Assembly (NCBI GenBank): GCA_965221145.1
Contig: OZ244877.1
Coordinates: 5,518,001-5,582,000, forward strand
DNA from: Bin5 sp965221145
GTDB lineage: Bacteria; Chloroflexota; Anaerolineae; Caldilineales; Caldilineaceae
Direction: 5' to 3'
DNA length: 64,000 bases
How positions within the stretch are numbered: position 1 is the first letter of the stretch; every line of letters begins with the position of its first letter. Positions 59,481 through 64,000 of this stretch are shown here, piece by piece. The notes under the pieces were generated by a model that saw nothing but the letters and a program-made list of their open reading frames with translations, was not told the origin of the DNA and ran no database searches. The position numbers were made by a program, and so were the translations under genes.

Positions 59481-59577
59481 GGGTTAGCCTTGCCTCTGTT
59501 AAAGCGTTTGCGCCAGTCTGCAGGCCGGGGCATGTGCAGTTTACATGCGGGCAGCCTCAAGAGGGCGGCGGAGGGCG

Positions 59578-59790
59578 GGCACTTTACTAAACGTTTAGGA
59601 AAAAAATGTCCGGAATGTCCGCTACCTCCCCCCCCCAAAAAAATTACTATACGCAATAGGGGGCCGGGCGTCATAGGTCCAGGCGGCGGGGCAACTCTCC
59701 CTGAATTCTGCACAGGACAGGTCGCAGAAATCGTACCTGACTTTGACAGATAGGTTAAGGGTTGCCTTGCGGTTCATCGTCATTATACCA
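59578..59790 (-). promoter_or_regulatory. Leader module D, unit 3, with LacI-type palindrome
   Basis: Read on the minus strand: TGGTATAAT (-10-like box at 59787-59782), CGTATAGTAAT, a run of nine G (59636-59628), GTAGCGGACATTCCGGACA, T-run, then CTAAACGTTTAG (59598-59587). Order and orientation match unit 2 at 39203-39424. The cupin gene starts 107 bases after the palindrome. Confidence 0.5.
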
Positions 59791-60020
59791 CATGGCCACA
59801 TTGGGGACGCTCCTGTGACGCCGCTGCGGTTGCCTACCGAACTTCAATCGGCCATTATCCCACCCGGAAATGGCAACATCCAGACCCGCGGGCGCCGGAT
59901 TCGAGTGTGGTTGCTCAGAGGCAGTCAGAAACGCACCCCCACTTTGGGCCGCACCTTTTCGGCGCACCGATCGGCAAGATTCACCCCTGTTTTGGGGCGG
60001 CCGCGACTCTTGGGCTTACC

Positions 60021-60049
60021 TTGTCGAAGATCTATAAATATATTAAAAT
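60021..60049 (+). promoter_or_regulatory. Predicted sigma-70-type promoter
   Basis: TTGTCG (60021-60026), 17-base spacer and TAAAAT (60044-60049) in an AT-rich patch, 120 bases before the binding-protein ATG. Confidence 0.5.
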
Positions 60050-60168
60050 GTTGCAGACAGATGGTCAAGCAGCGCATCAGGAAGCATTTGGCTTGAGTCT
60101 ACGCATCAACTGGGTGGCATCCCTTACCCGCCGTCCAGAAACCTGTCTTATTCACAAGGAGGTATGAC

Positions 60169-61794
60169 ATGCAGAGCAGAGCATTGACGCGGCGAGAGTT
60201 CGTACGCTTGACAGGGGTATTGGCGGGGGTCGGGACGCTGAGCGCCTGTGTCCCTTCAGCGCCTGCGCCGGCGGCCGAGCCAGCTGCGCCGGCCGCCACC
60301 GGTGGCATAACGCGAGGTGGCACATTGGTCCACTCCTACACGAGCGGCCTCGGGACGATGGACCCCCAGCTAACCCAATCCATCAATCACGTCTTTTACG
60401 ATGCCGTGTATAACGGGCTGGTGCGGCTGGAGTTGGAAGATCGCCAGACGGGGAAACTCAAGGTGGTCGGTTCGCTGGCCGAATCGTGGGAGCAGCCGGA
60501 TGCCAAGACGATCATCTTCAATCTGCGCCAAGGCGTGAAGTTCCATGACGGCAGCGATTTCAACGCTGAGGTGGCGAAGTGGAACTTTGAACGCCAGAGA
60601 GATCACCCCAAATCACAGCGAAAATCGAGTCTGGCCTTCATCGAATCCGTGGATGCTCTTGACGACAACACCTTGCAGATCACGAGCGAAAACGACAATG
60701 CGGCGCTTCTGAGCACCTTGGCGTTTGGCGCCGCCGGGCTGGTTCATATCGGGTCTAAGGCCGCCGTTGATGAACTGGGAGAAGAGGGTATCGCTCGGCA
60801 TGGTGTCGGCACCGGCCCCTTCCGCGTCAAGGAGTGGATCACCGACGACCGTATCGTCCTGGAACGCAACCCGGACTACTGGGAGATGGGCGCCGACGAC
60901 CAGCCGCTACCCTACCTGGACGAAGCTGTACTGCGTGTTATTCCCGACCCCACCGTCTCGCTGGTGGATATGCGGGCTGGCACGCTGCACCTGATGGAAC
61001 TGGTGCTCCCGAAAGATGTGGAAACGATAGAGGCTGATCCAGACCTGCGTATCGACGCTCTGCCCTGGGCCGGCTTGAATCTGTTCCTGGTCGGGTACAA
61101 CACCAAGAAGCCGCCTTTTGACGATGTCCGGGTGCGCATGGCCGCCAACTACGGCATTGACCGCGAAGGCATGGCAAAGGCTTTGGGCTTTGGCGCGGCC
61201 ACAGGCCACTACTATCCATACTATACCGAGGGCACGCTGGGCTTTGACCCGTCCGTCGAGCGGTACGAATACAATCCCGACAAGGTGAAAGAGTTGCTCA
61301 CCGAAGCCGGTTATCCTGACGGCCTTGACCTTGAACTTCTGGTGATCGCCAGGGAACCGGAGGCTACCATCGGCGAATTTGCCCAGCAAATGTGGAACGC
61401 CGTGGGCATCAATACCGAGTTGAAGCTGCTGGAGCGGGTCGCCTGGGGTGAACTGTTGCAAAGCACGCAGGACTTTGAGGCCACTTTCTGGCGCGGTCAG
61501 CTTTGGCCATCGGTCGATCCTGAGTTTGCGCGGCCTGTGCTGGGGTGCGGCGCTACGTCGAACTGGAGCTTCTTCTGCGATCAAGAGATTGAGGACGCGC
61601 TCAATGAGGGCCTGACGACGTCGGATCCGGTCGAGCGAGGCGAGATCTATAGTCGGATGTGGCGAATCGTCCACGAAAAAGCGTACGTTTCCGGCGGCTA
61701 TCTGATCCCCAGTTTCGTCGCCTACCGCAAGGAGGTCAACGGGCTATCGTACAATTTCCAGGACCCGTACCTGGGGGATATCTGGCTGGCATGA
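60169..61794 (+). CDS. ABC transporter substrate-binding protein, family 5 (Tat lipoprotein)
   Basis: 541 residues. The signal has a twin-arginine motif (TRREFVRLTG), hydrophobic core and lipobox (TLSAC). The body shows the family features: LRQGVKFHDGSDFNAEVAKWNFER, VGTGPFRVKEW and DDVRVRMAANYGIDREGMAK. AAGGAGG lies upstream of the ATG. First gene of an importer operon with DppB- and DppC-type permeases. Paralogous to the proteins at 2382-4103 and 14020-15597, but with its own divergent sequence. Ligand unknown. Confidence 0.95.
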   Translation: MQSRALTRREFVRLTGVLAGVGTLSACVPSAPAPAAEPAAPAATGGITRGGTLVHSYTSGLGTMDPQLTQSINHVFYDAVYNGLVRLELEDRQTGKLKVVGSLAESWEQPDAKTIIFNLRQGVKFHDGSDFNAEVAKWNFERQRDHPKSQRKSSLAFIESVDALDDNTLQITSENDNAALLSTLAFGAAGLVHIGSKAAVDELGEEGIARHGVGTGPFRVKEWITDDRIVLERNPDYWEMGADDQPLPYLDEAVLRVIPDPTVSLVDMRAGTLHLMELVLPKDVETIEADPDLRIDALPWAGLNLFLVGYNTKKPPFDDVRVRMAANYGIDREGMAKALGFGAATGHYYPYYTEGTLGFDPSVERYEYNPDKVKELLTEAGYPDGLDLELLVIAREPEATIGEFAQQMWNAVGINTELKLLERVAWGELLQSTQDFEATFWRGQLWPSVDPEFARPVLGCGATSNWSFFCDQEIEDALNEGLTTSDPVERGEIYSRMWRIVHEKAYVSGGYLIPSFVAYRKEVNGLSYNFQDPYLGDIWLA

Positions 61795-61836
61795 CGCCGA
61801 CCCGTATGGGCGAGGGCGCAATAGAAGGAGGTTGCC

Positions 61837-62787
61837 TTGGGACAGTATCTGTTGCGTCGAATCGTTCATTTCGTGCCAGTGCTGTTTGTGGTCTCGGCGA
61901 TTGCCTTTACCGTGACGCTCCTCCTGCCCGGTGATGCTGCGCTGGCCATGCTCGGCGAATCAAATATCCATGACAAAGTAGCGTATGAGACCATGCGTGC
62001 TGAACTCGGGCTGGATCAACCGATTCCGGTGCAGTACGCGAAGTGGTTGGGGCGGGCGCTGCGAGGCGACCTGGGGCGTTCCATCCGGACGGGCGAGCCG
62101 GTACTGGCAGGATTGCTGGCCCGCCTTCCGGTGACGCTCCAACTGACGGGCATGGTTCTGATCATGGCCCTGTTTATCGGCCTGCCGCTGGGCGTCGTTT
62201 CTGCCTTGCAGCCCAACTCCTGGGCCGACACTTTGGCCACAGTTCTGGCAGTCGGGGGTGCAGCCGTTCCCGACTTTTGGCTGGGTATATTGTTCATCTA
62301 CGTCTTCGCGCTGTGGCTCAGGGTCGTGCCTCCGTCTGGTTACGTCCCCCTGGAGGTGGGGCTATGGCCCAATATCAAGTCTATGCTGCTTCCGGCAATG
62401 GCGCTGGGCATGTACCTGACGGCAATCACAATGCGCCAGACGCGCTCTTCGCTCATCGAAGTCATGCAGCAGGAGTACATTACAGTAGCCAGGGCCAAAG
62501 GATTGCGAGAGAAGGTCGTTGTCATGCGGCACGCCCTCAAGATTGCCCTGATTCCGGTGGTCACCGTCATCGGGCTGCAAGTGGGGCGATTGTTTGGTGG
62601 GGCCGTGGTCGTGGAGACGATCTTTGCGCTGCCCGGGCTGGGCCGCGTGGCCGCTAACTCTATCTTCTTCCGCGATTTTCCCATGTTGCAGGGCGCCATG
62701 CTCGTTATGGCCGTAGGCGTACTCGCGGCGAACCTCCTCACCGACCTGCTCTATGCCGTTGCCGACCCACGCATTCGCTATACTTAA
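61837..62787 (+). CDS. Dipeptide/oligopeptide ABC transporter permease, DppB type
   Basis: 316 residues. TTG start with GAAGGAGG just upstream. Family features: LPGDAALAMLGE in the first loop, YGLDQPI-like LGLDQPIPVQYAKWL, coupling loop ARAKGLREKVVVMRHALKIALIP and the tail ADPRIRYT. It follows the binding protein by 42 bases. The DppC partner starts nearly 390 bases later because repeat B lies between, which is unusual within such an operon. Confidence 0.95.
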   Translation: MGQYLLRRIVHFVPVLFVVSAIAFTVTLLLPGDAALAMLGESNIHDKVAYETMRAELGLDQPIPVQYAKWLGRALRGDLGRSIRTGEPVLAGLLARLPVTLQLTGMVLIMALFIGLPLGVVSALQPNSWADTLATVLAVGGAAVPDFWLGILFIYVFALWLRVVPPSGYVPLEVGLWPNIKSMLLPAMALGMYLTAITMRQTRSSLIEVMQQEYITVARAKGLREKVVVMRHALKIALIPVVTVIGLQVGRLFGGAVVVETIFALPGLGRVAANSIFFRDFPMLQGAMLVMAVGVLAANLLTDLLYAVADPRIRYT

Positions 62788-62950
62788 TGTGCGTTCACAT
62801 TGAAAACATGCTTTTCTCCGCACTGCGTGGCCCAGAGGGCACCCCGTGTTCCGAATTGCGTAGAGGCAGGCGAGACAAACCCAAAGGGCACCCCGTTCCC
62901 AAGGTGCAGACCATGCGAGAAATCGTGGTTTCAAACGGGATCCACATTAG
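62784..62950 (-). repeat. Intergenic repeat B, copy 3 (inverted)
   Basis: On the minus strand it starts CTAATGTGGATCCCGTTTG and ends GTGAACGCACATTAA, as in the other B copies, with a different middle containing two GGGCACCCCG units. It starts at the dppB stop codon. Confidence 0.7.
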
Positions 62951-63174
62951 TGACGATCCAATTACATGGCTCGACTTGGCAACTTGCGCCTCGACCTGAT
63001 TGGCGCGAGCAGGTTCATAGTGGTATCCGTTCGCCTTGCGCTTGTTGAAGGGCGGCTAAACCGATTTTATGGCCCGGTGGCGTCTTTGCGCACACTCTCT
63101 CAGAGATTGAAAACTGGATGCCCGTAGTCTGTTCTTCAGGAATTGGAGGAAGTTCTCTGACTCGCAAAGGTGCA

Positions 63175-64000
63175 ATGACCCGAATATCGGGGGAGATCGG
63201 GTCTGTCCGACCGCGTCGGTTCAGAGACTTTCTTGACCGATTTTTGAGAAGCCGCGGGGCCGGATTTGGCGTGGGGGTATTGGTAGTTCTGCTACTTGCC
63301 GCCTTGACAGCGGACGTGATTTCTCCCTATGATCCGGTCCAGTTCCAGGACGCCGACGTTCTGGAGCCGCCCAGCCTCGCGCATCTCCTGGGTACTGATC
63401 AGTTGGCGCGCGACACGCTGAGCCGTGTCATCCATGGCGCGCGCGTCTCGGTGCAGGCCGGTGTGGGCGCGGTGGGCTTCGCTCTGGTGGTGGGGGTATT
63501 CATCGGGCTGGTGTCTGGCTACTACGGGGGGTGGACCGACGATATTCTCATGCGGGTGATCGATGGCTTCTACGCTTTTCCGCTGCTGTTACTGGCACTG
63601 GCCATCGCCTATAGTCTGGGGCCTGGCCTGAACAATACGTTGCTGGCCATCGGCATCGGTTTTACGCCGCACTTCGCGCGTCTGGTGCGGGGGCAGACCC
63701 TTTCCGTGCGCGAACATGAATTCGTCGCCGCAGCCCGCGTGACAGGTTGCCCGCCCTGGCGGATCATGGTGTATCACATCTGGCCAAACGTAACGGCAGC
63801 CATCATCGTGCAGGCGTCTCTCCTGGTCGGTCAGGCCATCATCACCGAAGCGGCTTTGAGCTTTCTGGGTCTCGGAGTGGAACCGCCGACGCCGAGTTGG
63901 GGTGGGATGCTCAAGGTGGGATACCAGTACATAGACCGCTCGCTCGTCCTTTCATTCGCCCCGGGCAGCGCAATGTTCATCACCGTTCTCGGCTTCAACT
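63175..64000 (+). CDS. Dipeptide/oligopeptide ABC transporter permease, DppC type (partial)
   Basis: Runs off the right edge; 275 codons visible of roughly 295-300. N-terminal cytoplasmic region (RRFRDFLDRFLRSRG), first helix, SPYDPVQFQDADV, GTDQLARDTLSRVIHGARVS, coupling loop ARVTGCPPWRIMVYHIWPN and ITEAALSFLGLGVEPP are all present. The ATG at 63175 has only a weak AAAGG four bases upstream; a CTG at 63157 in the same frame is six bases after GGAGGA and may be the true start. Partner of the DppB-type gene across a repeat-filled gap. Confidence 0.93.
   Translation, partial: MTRISGEIGSVRPRRFRDFLDRFLRSRGAGFGVGVLVVLLLAALTADVISPYDPVQFQDADVLEPPSLAHLLGTDQLARDTLSRVIHGARVSVQAGVGAVGFALVVGVFIGLVSGYYGGWTDDILMRVIDGFYAFPLLLLALAIAYSLGPGLNNTLLAIGIGFTPHFARLVRGQTLSVREHEFVAAARVTGCPPWRIMVYHIWPNVTAAIIVQASLLVGQAIITEAALSFLGLGVEPPTPSWGGMLKVGYQYIDRSLVLSFAPGSAMFITVLGFN

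Larger units (their letters stand above)
59481..60168. other. Divergent regulatory region
   Basis: No gene supported. Contains leader module D unit 3 (59578-59790, minus strand) for the cupin-SDR operon and a likely promoter (60021-60049, plus strand) for the binding-protein gene. Confidence 0.55.

Overview
The window reads as chromosomal DNA of a GC-rich heterotrophic bacterium, most probably Chloroflexota (Caldilineales/Anaerolineae-like). This is inferred from style, not from a marker gene: solute-binding lipoproteins with Tat or Sec signals and long Ala/Pro linkers, many dipeptide- and sugar-type ABC importers, several phytanoyl-CoA dioxygenase (PhyH) genes, one-protein GAF-kinase-receiver-wHTH signalling, and fibronectin-III/PPC surface proteins. 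No rRNA, tRNA or CRISPR array was seen. A sponge-symbiont or other marine particle-associated life style would fit the sialidase, GH172, PhyH and FN3 content, but that is inference.

Layout. 0-4 kb: minus-strand peptide-type importer (binding protein, DppB, DppC). 4.8-7 kb: SDR dehydrogenase and an M24 peptidase-fold protein (+). 7-13 kb: minus-strand catabolic genes (PhyH, sialidase, HpcH/HpaI aldolase, Gfo/Idh oxidoreductase, ThDP enzyme) ending at a truncated sugar permease. 14-17.7 kb: orphan binding protein, small membrane protein and FprA-type ferredoxin-NADP reductase (+). 17.8-23 kb (-): nitrilase-fold protein lacking its catalytic Cys, an ABC-type ATPase/PD-(D/E)XK nuclease pair, a second Gfo/Idh enzyme and a cupin. 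24-28.4 kb (+): hybrid sensor/regulator and orphan Tat binding protein. 28.7-36.3 kb: a large FN3/PPC surface protein gene broken by two identical antisense group II introns (one carrying an IS982-like element), followed by another IS. 36.7-42.4 kb: GH172-like protein, flavin reductase, a repeat-rich 1.4 kb gap, epimerase, DHFR-like protein and FAH hydrolase. 42.7-49 kb (+): complete sugar ABC importer (binding protein, two permeases, ATPase) plus a secreted beta-propeller lipoprotein. 49-56.3 kb: enolase-superfamily dehydratase (-), AraC regulator (+), and an AtuA-PhyH-PhyH-PhyH operon (-). 57-58.3 kb: second IS copy and an IS630 relic. 58.3-59.5 kb: cupin-SDR operon (-). 60-64 kb (+): second peptide-type importer, cut by the window end.

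How it fits together. Most genes form import-and-degrade modules for oligosaccharides, sugar acids, glycans and acyl or terpenoid compounds. Between them the DNA is full of short repeats: a 60-bp hairpin (two copies identical in opposite orientation, one apparently a clean insertion), a ~140-bp intergenic repeat, and a leader module with a TGNTATAAT promoter-like box, a G-run, a GCGGACA motif and, in two copies, a LacI-type palindrome. The strongest unusual structure is the pair of identical ORF-less group II introns inserted antisense into duplicated FN3 modules: removing 31409-32105 and 32505-34218 restores one reading frame of 1,104 residues.
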